A DNA stretch of 6,938 bases from NCBI GenBank assembly GCA_018710805.1, contig DVJG01000043.1, positions 1-6,938 on the forward strand, read 5' to 3'. The notes under the pieces were generated by a model that made no database searches, was not told the DNA's origin, and was given only the letters and a program-made list of their open reading frames with translations. This document shows positions 1 to 6,836 of the stretch, one piece after another. The DNA comes from Candidatus Faecousia faecipullorum. GTDB lineage: Bacteria > Bacillota > Clostridia > Oscillospirales > Oscillospiraceae. The translations under genes and the position numbers were made by a program. Position 1 is the first letter of the stretch; each line of letters opens with the position of its first letter.

Positions 1-602
1 ACCGTTTTCCCGGCCCGGGAGAAAAGGTGATAGTTCATGAGAAGGTCTTCGTTGTTTCGGATGGCGGGGTCCATCCAGTCCTCAATCCCGTCAAAGAGCC
101 TCCGGCGAAAAACCTTGCTGCAGAGACTCCCGTCGACTTTCCCGCCGTCCAGCAGGGCCTTCAGTCCCTCTCTGCGGTCCTGTTCCAGAAGCGTCCCCGT
201 ACCGTGGACCAGCTGGATATGTCCGTCGGGGAAAATTACCTGATGGCCGCAGTGGGAGATATCCGCATGGTGGTTGGCAGCGTTTTTCAAAAGGCGGGCG
301 TACATCTCCGGGTCTATTTCATCATCGCCGTCAATGAAGCCAATCCATTCACCCCTGGCTTCCCGAAGCCCCTGAAGTCTCGCTGCGGTCACGCCGCGAT
401 TTTCCTGACGAATCACCGTGACCCTTTCATGGTGCAGTGCATACTCCTGCAGCACTGCGGCGGTACCATCCGTGGAGCCGTCGTTTACCACAATGAGTTC
501 CAAATTCTCATAGGTCTGAGCAAGAATGGAATCCAAGCACCGGGGAAGCCAGGGCGCAATATTATAGGCCGGAACAATAACGGAAAGAAGCAGTTTTTCC
601 AT
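1..602 (-). CDS. Glycosyltransferase family 2 protein, 3' end cut by window edge
   Basis: The first 200 codons of a GT2 (GT-A fold) glycosyltransferase, which transfers a sugar from a nucleotide-sugar donor to a growing glycan, probably at the inner face of the membrane. Visible motifs, in order: the N-terminal strand with PAYN (residues 11-14), the nucleotide-binding VNDGSTDGT (39-47), QENRGV (66-71), and the metal-binding DXD-type DGDD (91-94). NNEDLLMN (183-190) supplies the acidic pair ED typical of the GT2 catalytic-base region. The start is the ATG at 602, preceded by AAAGGGGGAA (607-616). It lies 16 bp after the stop of the preceding GT4 gene, with no terminator between, so it is the fifth visible gene of the polysaccharide operon. 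No transmembrane segment is seen in the visible part; the C-terminus is missing. Family assignment is secure; donor and acceptor cannot be told. Confidence 0.93.
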   Translation of the reverse strand, partial: MEKLLLSVIVPAYNIAPWLPRCLDSILAQTYENLELIVVNDGSTDGTAAVLQEYALHHERVTVIRQENRGVTAARLQGLREARGEWIGFIDGDDEIDPEMYARLLKNAANHHADISHCGHQVIFPDGHIQLVHGTGTLLEQDRREGLKALLDGGKVDGSLCSKVFRRRLFDGIEDWMDPAIRNNEDLLMNYHLFSRAGKT

Positions 603-618
603 GGACTTCCCCCTTTCT

Positions 619-1692
619 TTAAGAATTATGGTAAATTTCTACGTAATGCCGGGCCATTTCTTCCGCTGAGAATCGGACGCTGTCCGCCCGGGCCTGACGG
701 CCCAGACGCTCCCGAAGCGCCCCGTCCTCAATCAGACGGGCCATGGCGTCTGTAAATGCCCCTTCGTCACAGGCTGTCAGCAGGGCGCTATCACCGTCCG
801 TGAGCATATCCGGTACGCCGCCCACGGCGGTCGCTGCGATTGGAAGCCCCGTGGCCATTGCCTCGATGATTGTCATGGGCATTCCTTCATAGTCAGACGG
901 CAGAACGAATATATCTGCGTCATGAAAATAGGGATATACGTTGCTTTGTACGCCGCAGAAGCGGACTTTTTCGGAAATCCCCAGCTCCTGTGCCAGGGCT
1001 TCCATGTCCTTTCGGGTGTCTCCGTCGCCCAAAAGGTTCAAAATGCAGTTTTCGTGGGTTTTCAGAAGCTCCCGGAAGGACCGCAAAAGTCCCGGGTGGT
1101 TCTTTTGGGGGTGAAAGCGGCCCACGTGAAGGATGTTCACCGTGTTTCCCAGGCTGTAGTCATCCTTCACCTGACAGCCGGAAAGGTCGATGCCGTTGCC
1201 GATAATGGGAATGGTTTTTTCATCCCGGCCGTAAAAGTCCCCGATGGACTGCGCCACCTCCGGGCTGAGGGCCACAGGCGTGGACCAGCCAAGGCGAAAA
1301 TAGGTACTGTTAATGATTTTTTGGGCCCGGCCTTCCGCTTCCTTCTCCGCCAGGTTGTGGACCGTGTGGACGCATTTGGGAACGCCTGCCAGCTTTGCCG
1401 CCAGCGTGGCGTACTTGATAACATCCAAATGGGTGTGGACCACGTCGGGTTTTTCCTCCCGGAAGATTCTTCTGAGCTTTGGCACCATGGACAGGTCTAA
1501 CCCCAGTTTTTTGTTCAAATACCGAATTTTTATCCCTGCTGCTTCCACGCGCCGGGCGATTGGGGTGTGCTCGTTGTAGAGGCTTACCACCACCACGTCA
1601 TGGCCTTGGTTCCGAAGGGCGTAGCTCAGGTTTTCGCAGAGGGTCTCGGCGCCGCCGAAGCAGAAATAGGGAATGATTTGCAGAATTTTCAT
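619..1692 (-). CDS. GT4 family glycosyltransferase (GT-B fold)
   Basis: A complete 357-residue retaining glycosyltransferase of the GT4 type, a normal length for the family. The N-terminal acceptor domain starts MKILQIIPYF and has the glycine loop FGGAE (12-16), HTHLD (86-90) and HTVHNL (109-114). The C-terminal donor domain has NGID (166-169), the phosphate-binding GRFHPQKN (191-198), LGDG (221-224) and the EX7E pair E269/E277 inside YEGMPMTIIEAMATG. There is no signal peptide, so the enzyme is cytoplasmic or peripheral at the membrane. The ATG at 1692 overlaps the upstream stop codon as ATGA (4 bp), and GAGGG sits a few bases before it, so translation is probably coupled. It is likely to add one sugar of the polysaccharide repeat unit; the sugar cannot be predicted from these motifs. 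Confidence 0.95.
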   Translation of the reverse strand: MKILQIIPYFCFGGAETLCENLSYALRNQGHDVVVVSLYNEHTPIARRVEAAGIKIRYLNKKLGLDLSMVPKLRRIFREEKPDVVHTHLDVIKYATLAAKLAGVPKCVHTVHNLAEKEAEGRAQKIINSTYFRLGWSTPVALSPEVAQSIGDFYGRDEKTIPIIGNGIDLSGCQVKDDYSLGNTVNILHVGRFHPQKNHPGLLRSFRELLKTHENCILNLLGDGDTRKDMEALAQELGISEKVRFCGVQSNVYPYFHDADIFVLPSDYEGMPMTIIEAMATGLPIAATAVGGVPDMLTDGDSALLTACDEGAFTDAMARLIEDGALRERLGRQARADSVRFSAEEMARHYVEIYHNS

Positions 1693-2729
1693 TTGTTTCC
1701 CTCATAGCACGCCCCAATGGCGGCCTTGTAAGCCGGGGCGTCATTGATTTTCGCGAACTTCTCTTTTGCTGCCTGGGAAAGGGCAGCCCGGTGATCGGGC
1801 TCCCGGAAGATCTTCAGAAGCGCCGCCAGAAAATCCTCATCGGTTTCGCACAGATACCCTTCCACGCCGTTTTCAATGAGGTCCTTCATACCGTCGGAGG
1901 GTGTGCTGACCACCGGGGTTCCCAGGGCCATGGCTTCCAGGGCGCACATGGGGGTTCCCTCCCACCGGGAGGTCAGAATCAGGGCGCGGCTGTCGTGAAC
2001 CATTTTGATGGGATTGCTCTGGAAGCCCAGAAACTGCACGTTTTCCTCGATACCCAGGTCCTTGCAGAGGGCCTTGCACTCCTCTTCCAGCTCCCCGGTG
2101 CCCACAATGGCGGCTTTCAAATCCGGCATCTGTTCCTTCAGTTTGGCACACAGGCGCACAAGCCGCTGGGGGTCCTTCTGATAGGTCAGGCGGCCCAGGT
2201 AGATGAGGTCAAGCGGATAGGTATTTTCATCGGCGGCCAGTTTTTCCTGAATCCCTTGGGCGTCGATGATGTTATACAGGACGCTGCTCTTTTTTGCGAA
2301 AAGCCTATGGAAGAGGTAGCCTTCGTAAGCGCTCCGGGAGACCCAGAGGATGTGTTTTGCCTTGAAGCCTGCCAGCAGGTAGGCCACTGACTTGGGGCTC
2401 AGGCCCCGGGCGTCGTAGGCGTTGTTGTGGATATGGGAAATCAGGGGAATGTCCCCGCAGCAGAGGGCGCAGACAAATCCGGCGCGCATATCATGGGCGT
2501 GAATCAGATCCGGCTTTTCCGCTTCGATAACGGGCTTTAGATTTTTGGGGGTCAGCTTGGAAATGGGCAGGTAGGTGATTCCCTGTCCTATGACCATTTC
2601 CCGGACAATGTCGCTTTCCGGGCTGCAGTAGACCATGTCCGCTTCTCCCCGGAAGTCATTTATGATCTGACAGACCACCTTCTCCGCGCCGGAATAAATG
2701 CGGGAGTTTAAAACGTGCATGACTTTCAC
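1689..2729 (-). CDS. GT4 family glycosyltransferase (GTG start)
   Basis: A 346-residue GT-B fold glycosyltransferase. Seen motifs: the opening strand VKVMHVLNSR, the loop YSGAEKVV (12-19), HAHDMRAGF (78-86), SHIHNNAY (98-105), donor-domain GRLTYQKDP (179-187), VGTGE (209-213) and the EX7E pair E257/E265 in WEGTPMCALEAMALG. The usual NG(I/V)D motif reads NIID (153-156). The reading frame is open further upstream, to an ATG at 2876, but that extension is antisense to nothing and simply overlaps the upstream deacetylase gene in another frame, and it lacks family features. GTG at 2729 is preferred because GGAGG (2737-2741) lies 7 bases before it, the protein then starts right at the first beta strand, and the stop of the upstream gene overlaps it as GTGA. 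Likely role: one sugar transfer in exo- or capsular-polysaccharide assembly. Confidence 0.92.
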   Translation of the reverse strand: MKVMHVLNSRIYSGAEKVVCQIINDFRGEADMVYCSPESDIVREMVIGQGITYLPISKLTPKNLKPVIEAEKPDLIHAHDMRAGFVCALCCGDIPLISHIHNNAYDARGLSPKSVAYLLAGFKAKHILWVSRSAYEGYLFHRLFAKKSSVLYNIIDAQGIQEKLAADENTYPLDLIYLGRLTYQKDPQRLVRLCAKLKEQMPDLKAAIVGTGELEEECKALCKDLGIEENVQFLGFQSNPIKMVHDSRALILTSRWEGTPMCALEAMALGTPVVSTPSDGMKDLIENGVEGYLCETDEDFLAALLKIFREPDHRAALSQAAKEKFAKINDAPAYKAAIGACYEGNK

Positions 2730-3676
2730 GGCTGCGCCTCCAGCTTCCGGGCCATTTCGCCCATGTTTTGGCTTTCCATTCCGTATTGTTCCTGCATTTT
2801 CCGGAAGTACCGGAAAATTTCCTCCAACTGCGCCAGATGCTCCGCAGTCCGGACCCCGATGTTGTGGGGGTGCCACCAGAGGTGGAACGTGAGCCCCTTT
2901 TTCGCCGCATGGCGCATTTGGGCCTTGATTCTGTGAAGTTTCAGTCCCTCCAGGAACTGCAGCTGGGGGAAAATGGGCTTGTACATCCGGGAGCCTGTTA
3001 GATTCCAGATGCCGTCCTCGTTTTTGGGGATGTAGCCTCCCTGACCCGTCAGGGGCAGGTACACGTCCAGAAGCCGCAGGGCACGCTTTAAGGGGCGGAA
3101 GGCGATTTTTTCATGAATCCAGTCGTTTTCCTCGTCCCGGTAGGCGGTGAAGCCCTGGTTCCGGAGCACTTTGGTGTAGGAAGGCTCGCACTGGTTTCTC
3201 GGGAGAATGACGGATTTTACGTCGTATCCCTTGGCTGCGGCGATTTGTTTCGCTGCGGCCATGTCGGCGGCAAACTGCTCCACCGTCTGGCCCTTTTCCC
3301 GGCAGTAGTAGTGGGAGAAGGTATGGCTTCCGATCTCCTGTCCGGGAGTATCGGCAATCATGCGAATCAGATTCGGCGCGTAGAAGCAGGCGCCGTCTCC
3401 GGCCTTCTCAGCGTAGCCATAGGGGTCCAAGTTGGGGTTCTGGTAGGTAGGGCGCTCCTTTGGCAGAAAGCTCAGCAAATCCCCATAGTTTTCCGCAAAC
3501 TGGAAGCCCACGGCGGCCCAGGTGGCGTGGATGCCGTATTTTGTGAAGAGGTCCAGAAGTTCCGGAATGGCCTTTCTTCCTCCCAGAACATGGTCCCGGT
3601 AGGTTTCCAACGGGCACACGTCCAGCATGCCCCAAAAAAGCTCAAAATCCAGAGAGACAATCAGCGTGCCAGCCAT
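2726..3676 (-). CDS. Polysaccharide deacetylase family (NodB-like) protein
   Basis: A complete 316-residue protein with the carbohydrate esterase 4 / NodB-type deformed barrel. Motifs seen: SLDFELFWG (8-16), in the place of the classical TFDDG metal/base motif; SHTFSHYYC (117-125), carrying the metal-binding HxxxH pair H118 and H122; PRNQ (159-162); and HLWWHPHN (265-272), in the position of the last catalytic histidine motif. No signal peptide or membrane segment is evident, so it is probably cytoplasmic, unlike peptidoglycan or chitin deacetylases that act outside. Start ATG at 3676 follows GGAGG with a 6-base spacer. It sits 14 bp after one glycosyltransferase and overlaps the next by 4 bp, so it probably works on a sugar or glycan intermediate of the same pathway, for example N- or O-deacetylation. 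The substrate is inference, and the non-classical first motif means the chemistry could differ. Confidence 0.88.
   Translation of the reverse strand: MAGTLIVSLDFELFWGMLDVCPLETYRDHVLGGRKAIPELLDLFTKYGIHATWAAVGFQFAENYGDLLSFLPKERPTYQNPNLDPYGYAEKAGDGACFYAPNLIRMIADTPGQEIGSHTFSHYYCREKGQTVEQFAADMAAAKQIAAAKGYDVKSVILPRNQCEPSYTKVLRNQGFTAYRDEENDWIHEKIAFRPLKRALRLLDVYLPLTGQGGYIPKNEDGIWNLTGSRMYKPIFPQLQFLEGLKLHRIKAQMRHAAKKGLTFHLWWHPHNIGVRTAEHLAQLEEIFRYFRKMQEQYGMESQNMGEMARKLEAQP
2737..2741 (-). promoter_or_regulatory. Ribosome binding site for the GTG-started glycosyltransferase
   Basis: GGAGG lies within the last codons of the deacetylase-fold gene, 7 bases before GTG at 2729 and 16 bases before the next in-frame ATG at 2720. 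The spacing selects the GTG as start. Confidence 0.8.
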
Positions 3677-3690
3677 AGATGCCCTCCTTT

Positions 3691-4824
3691 TTATAGGCTC
3701 AAGTAGATATCTTTCATCCGTTTATGGACATTTTCGGCGCTGAAATCCTGAATTTTCCTCTGCGCCTCCCGGCCCAGGGCTTCCCGTTTTTCGCCGTCAT
3801 GCCAAAGGCTCCCAATGGCTGCACTGAGGGCTTTGGGATTGTTTTCCACAAATTTGCCGGAAACGTTGTCTTCAATAAGGTCGGTGTTTCCCCGGATTTT
3901 CGTGCAGAGGATGGGCAGGCCGCTCCCCATGGCCTCCATCAAGGCCACAGACAGCCCTTCCCGGAAGGGCACAAAGACGAAGAGGTCCGCGCTGCCGTAA
4001 AGCTCCGGTACATCGCTGCGGTAGCCCAGGAAGTGGACGTGATTTTCTATGCCCATGGCTTGGGCAGCCTCTTTCAGGTGTTCCCACTCTTCTCCCCGGC
4101 CTACGATGAGGTAGTGGAGCTTTTCAAATTCCGGGGCGCTTTTCAGACCTTCCATAGCCCTGAGCACCATAATGTGATTCTTATTTTTTGTCATTTCCGC
4201 CACGGTGAGCATGAGAAATGCGTCGTCCTCAAAGCCCAGCTCTCTCCGTTTTTCCAGACGGTTTTCCGCTGAGTGGCAGAACTTTTCCGTGTCAATGCCA
4301 ACGCCGGGAACGTATTCCAGGCGCTTCGGGTGCATCAGGCGCTTTGCTCTATAGTAATCCTCCCGATTGATGGTGATAAGCACATCGGTAAAAAAGGCGC
4401 ACAGCCACTCCATGGGAAAATAGAGAAGCCAGTTCTGTACGGGGGCGCCGCTGAAAAAATGGAAGCCGTGGGCGGTATAGATGACTTTCGTCCCCCGTTT
4501 CCGGGCGCCGATTGCGGCAAGGCGGGCAATAATGGACCCCACCGGCGTGTGGCAGTGGATAAGATCGTAGCTGCCTTCCTCAATAATAGCCTTCAGCATC
4601 TTGTAGGCGCGAAGGTTTCCTTTTTTCCAGGGAATCCGCTGGAAGGGGATGTCGTAGTAGACGTCGCAGAAAGGAATGACGCAGTCGGCGGGGTTTTCAT
4701 AGTCGTTTTTCGCGGCAACCGCCGTCCCCCAGCCCATGTCCTGAAACATTTTGAGGTAAGGTACATGAAACTGCATAATGTGGGTCTTCACCACAGTGGC
4801 AACAAACAGAACCTTTTTCGGCAT
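3691..4824 (-). CDS. GT4 family glycosyltransferase, EpsD-like
   Basis: A 377-residue glycosyltransferase, the first gene of the polysaccharide operon. The N-terminal domain carries FVATVVKTHIMQFHVPYL (7-24), HCHTPVGSIIARL (90-102) and YTAHGFHFFSGAP (116-128), a pattern known from EpsD-type enzymes of Gram-positive EPS clusters. The C-terminal domain has GVGID (174-178), VAEMTKNKNH (208-217), VGRGEE (241-246) and the EX7E pair E289/E297 in REGLSVALMEAMGSG. The usual GR..KGK donor-phosphate motif is replaced by AE..KNKN, as is common in this subgroup. The frame is open up to an ATG at 4914, but that start lies inside the terminator and upstream of the promoter -10. ATG at 4824 follows AAAGGGGG with a 7-base spacer and begins at the first beta strand. 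The enzyme is probably cytoplasmic or membrane-peripheral and adds an early sugar of the repeat unit; donor unknown. Confidence 0.93.
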   Translation of the reverse strand: MPKKVLFVATVVKTHIMQFHVPYLKMFQDMGWGTAVAAKNDYENPADCVIPFCDVYYDIPFQRIPWKKGNLRAYKMLKAIIEEGSYDLIHCHTPVGSIIARLAAIGARKRGTKVIYTAHGFHFFSGAPVQNWLLYFPMEWLCAFFTDVLITINREDYYRAKRLMHPKRLEYVPGVGIDTEKFCHSAENRLEKRRELGFEDDAFLMLTVAEMTKNKNHIMVLRAMEGLKSAPEFEKLHYLIVGRGEEWEHLKEAAQAMGIENHVHFLGYRSDVPELYGSADLFVFVPFREGLSVALMEAMGSGLPILCTKIRGNTDLIEDNVSGKFVENNPKALSAAIGSLWHDGEKREALGREAQRKIQDFSAENVHKRMKDIYLSL

Positions 4825-4831
4825 TCCAGCG

Positions 4832-4839
4832 CCCCCTTT
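4832..4839 (-). promoter_or_regulatory. Ribosome binding site deciding the start of the first operon gene
   Basis: AAAGGGGG ends 7 bases before the ATG at 4824. It favours that start over the in-frame ATG at 4914, which would lie upstream of the transcription start. Confidence 0.8.
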
Positions 4840-4872
4840 CTGCCCATTCCGGAAATTCACATAGTTATGGTT

Positions 4873-4901
4873 ATTATACACCATTTTTCCAATCTTTGCA
4901 A
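4873..4901 (-). promoter_or_regulatory. Sigma-A-type promoter of the polysaccharide operon
   Basis: Read on the minus strand, a -35 box TTGCAA (4896-4901) is followed by a 17-bp spacer and a perfect -10 box TATAAT (4873-4878). The predicted transcription start is near 4866, giving a leader of about 40 nt before ATG 4824, too short for a typical riboswitch. It is the only strong promoter I noticed in the window and should drive the five-gene glycosyltransferase/deacetylase operon. The -35 begins three bases after the U-tract of the preceding terminator. No clear operator was recognised; a short imperfect palindrome ATTTCCGGAAT sits in the leader. Confidence 0.85.
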
Positions 4902-4904
4902 GAG

Positions 4905-4930
4905 AAAAAGCCACCCCAGCCAGGGTGGCT
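4905..4930 (-). terminator. Intrinsic terminator of the ABC exporter operon
   Basis: On the minus strand a perfect 8-bp stem (AGCCACCC pairing with GGGTGGCT) encloses a 6-nt loop and is followed by a run of U residues (TTTTTC, counting the last stem base). It lies 55 bases after the stop codon of the ABC gene and ends transcription just before the next promoter. Confidence 0.9.
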
Positions 4931-4931
4931 C

Positions 4932-4966
4932 CCCCAAGGCTGTCCCCGGGAAGGGACGCCTTGGGG
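4932..4966 (-). repeat. Long GC-rich inverted repeat between the ABC gene and its terminator
   Basis: The arms CCCCAAGGC/GCCTTGGGG and GTCCC/GGGAC form a 14-bp stem with a single bulged base and a 6-nt loop. No U-tract follows in the minus direction, so by itself it is not a classical terminator. It sits one base before the true terminator hairpin and could protect the 3' end of the exporter mRNA, act as a pause site or strengthen termination. On the plus strand it is followed only by a weak T-containing stretch, so a bidirectional terminator is not supported. Confidence 0.8.
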
Positions 4967-4985
4967 CGGTTTCATTCTTACGGCT

Positions 4986-6836
4986 TTACTTGGTATAATA
5001 CTGCGCCTGGGCATTCCAGAGTTCCCGGTACTTTCCTTCTGCCTCCACCAGGCCATCGTGGGTGCCCTGCTGGACAACCTGTCCCTGGTCAAAGACTGCA
5101 ATTTCATCGCAGAATTTACAGGAAGACAGGCGGTGAGAGATGTAAATGGCGGTTTTATCCGTGACAATGTCGTTGAATTTCCCGTAAATTTCAGCTTCTG
5201 CCATGGGGTCCAGGGCAGCCGTGGGTTCGTCCAGAATGATGAAGGGGGCGTCCTTATAGAGGGCACGGGCAATGGCGATCTTCTGGGCCTCGCCGCCGGA
5301 GACCTCCACGCCGTTTTCTGCAAAGTCTTTGTAAAGCTGGGTATCCAACCCCTGGGGCATGGCGCTCATACACTCTTCAAAGCCTGCGTCCACCAGGGCT
5401 TTTTTGACCCGCTCCCGGTCATAACTGCCGCTGCCTGCGACATTCGCGCCCAGGCTCTGGGGCAGGAGCTGGAAGTCCTGGAACACCACAGAAAAAATGT
5501 CCATGTAGTCCCGGTAGTTATACTTGCGGATATCGATGCCGTTGAGAAGAATCTGCCCCTCCTGAGGGTCGTAGAGGCGGCACAGAAGCTTAATGAAGGT
5601 GGTCTTGCCGCTGCCGTTTTCGCCTACGATGGCCAGACGGCTGCCAACCTTGAACTTCATGTTTACGTGCCGCAGGGCCCAGTTTTCGGTTCCGGGGTAT
5701 CGAAAGGACACGTCCCGGAACTCCACATGGTACTGCCGGTCGGAGCGCTTTTCCGTGGTGAGGCTCCCCTGGTACATGGCGTTGGGGGTGTCCAGAAGAC
5801 GGAAGGTGTCCTCCATAAAGGGGGCGTTGGCGGAGATGAAGTTCACAGTCTCCAGGAACATGGCCACATTCCCCGCCAAGGCCGTGGCGGCGCCCACATA
5901 CTGGGTGACGGAGCCAATGCCGAAAGCTCCACCCCAGGCTTTCAGACAGGCGAAGATGTACACGCAGCCGGTGAAAATGGCGCTGGTTCCAGAGGCCGCG
6001 GAGGCAAGCATGCTCCAGGGGCCTTTATAAAGGCGGTCAAAAGGTCCGCCGGGTACAAAGGCAGACTCCTCCATAGTTGGCCGGATGATCTTCTCCTGGC
6101 TGTAGGTACGGATGTCCAGCCGCCGCTTGCCGTCCGGGCACATATTGAACAGCTTGTGAAAGAGACGATTGCCCAGGGTTCCCAAATCGTTCATCTCGGT
6201 TTGCTTCTGCATAAGAATGCGGGAAGTGACTGCACCGAACCAGATAGTCAGGGCCATCATTGCCATCAGGGCCAGCGGAGGCAGGAAGCCGTTGAGGATG
6301 CGCCATTTGGCGTCCGCCACAGGACTGATAAAGAGCGTCACGGTGAGGCCCAAGCCGCTGAGGATGCCCACTACAGACTGAACCAGGTTTTCTAGATTCT
6401 CAAGGCAGCGGTTCAAGCCGTAGCCCATGAAATTCTCATTCTGGAAAATCTGGGCCCGCAGGTCCCGTATTTTCTGGTCGTCCACATCGGCATAGTCCAT
6501 AGAGAAGAATTTGTCCGTGATAATACGCTTTTTATTGGGGTTGTACAGGTCCCCAGCGGTGTCGTTCCACCGTTTCAGCAGGGCATTCACGATGCCAAGT
6601 GCCGCCGTCACCGCCAGCGTTGCAATAACCCACTTCCAGAGGATATTCGCCCGGCAGGGTCCCGCCAGCTCTTCCAGAAGCTGGGCGGAGAGCCAAATGG
6701 TGGCATAGGGGCTCAGGGCTTTCACAAGAGAATTCAAAAACGTGGAAGGGACCAGACCCGGCACATATTCTGCAATCAATTTGAGACCGCGAATCTCATC
6801 CCATACAGCCTGTTTGCGGTCAATTTTCCTTTCCAT
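4986..6836 (-). CDS. ABC exporter half-transporter (permease fused to ATPase)
   Basis: A 616-residue protein with an N-terminal transmembrane domain (about 1-345) and a C-terminal ATPase domain (about 370-616), the usual build and length of type IV ABC exporter half-units. Hydrophobic segments are visible near 28-52, 66-86, 153-172, 183-203, 276-298 and 305-330. ATPase motifs: Walker A GENGSGKT (405-412), Q-loop Q453, signature VSGGE (512-516, instead of LSGGQ), Walker B FIILDEP (532-538) with catalytic E537, D-loop ALD (541-543) and H-loop H568. All key residues for hydrolysis are present. ATG at 6836 follows AAGGAGA (6845-6851) at a normal distance. The start overlaps the end of another ABC gene by 17 bp, so the two probably form a heterodimeric exporter. 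The cargo could be a peptide, lipid or drug; nothing in the window identifies it. A link to the downstream polysaccharide genes is weak because a terminator and promoter separate them. Confidence 0.95.
   Translation of the reverse strand: MERKIDRKQAVWDEIRGLKLIAEYVPGLVPSTFLNSLVKALSPYATIWLSAQLLEELAGPCRANILWKWVIATLAVTAALGIVNALLKRWNDTAGDLYNPNKKRIITDKFFSMDYADVDDQKIRDLRAQIFQNENFMGYGLNRCLENLENLVQSVVGILSGLGLTVTLFISPVADAKWRILNGFLPPLALMAMMALTIWFGAVTSRILMQKQTEMNDLGTLGNRLFHKLFNMCPDGKRRLDIRTYSQEKIIRPTMEESAFVPGGPFDRLYKGPWSMLASAASGTSAIFTGCVYIFACLKAWGGAFGIGSVTQYVGAATALAGNVAMFLETVNFISANAPFMEDTFRLLDTPNAMYQGSLTTEKRSDRQYHVEFRDVSFRYPGTENWALRHVNMKFKVGSRLAIVGENGSGKTTFIKLLCRLYDPQEGQILLNGIDIRKYNYRDYMDIFSVVFQDFQLLPQSLGANVAGSGSYDRERVKKALVDAGFEECMSAMPQGLDTQLYKDFAENGVEVSGGEAQKIAIARALYKDAPFIILDEPTAALDPMAEAEIYGKFNDIVTDKTAIYISHRLSSCKFCDEIAVFDQGQVVQQGTHDGLVEAEGKYRELWNAQAQYYTK

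Noticed and set aside
27..755. 242-codon open frame on the plus strand
   Set aside because: It is antisense to the GT2 gene and the end of the GT4 gene, with no domain motif.
2730..2876. 49-residue N-terminal extension of the second glycosyltransferase
   Set aside because: It overlaps the deacetylase-fold gene in another frame, has no family similarity, and the GTG at 2729 has a better placed GGAGG.
4825..4866. Possible riboswitch or leader RNA before the polysaccharide operon
   Set aside because: The predicted leader is only about 40 nt and contains just a short imperfect palindrome and the ribosome binding site.
4825..4914. 30-residue N-terminal extension of the first glycosyltransferase
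   Set aside because: The upstream ATG falls within the terminator stem and upstream of the -10 box, so it would not be on the transcript; ATG 4824 has a good ribosome binding site.
4273..4998. Plus-strand open frames of 182 and 241 codons opposite the EpsD-like gene (3724-4272 and 4273-4998)
   Set aside because: Their translations show no domain motifs and they are explained by antisense open frames in GC-rich coding DNA.
4896..6395. 499-codon open frame on the plus strand
   Set aside because: It lies opposite a clear ABC transporter with all ATPase motifs. Its translation shows no recognisable domain and it would start inside the promoter/terminator junction. It is an antisense shadow.
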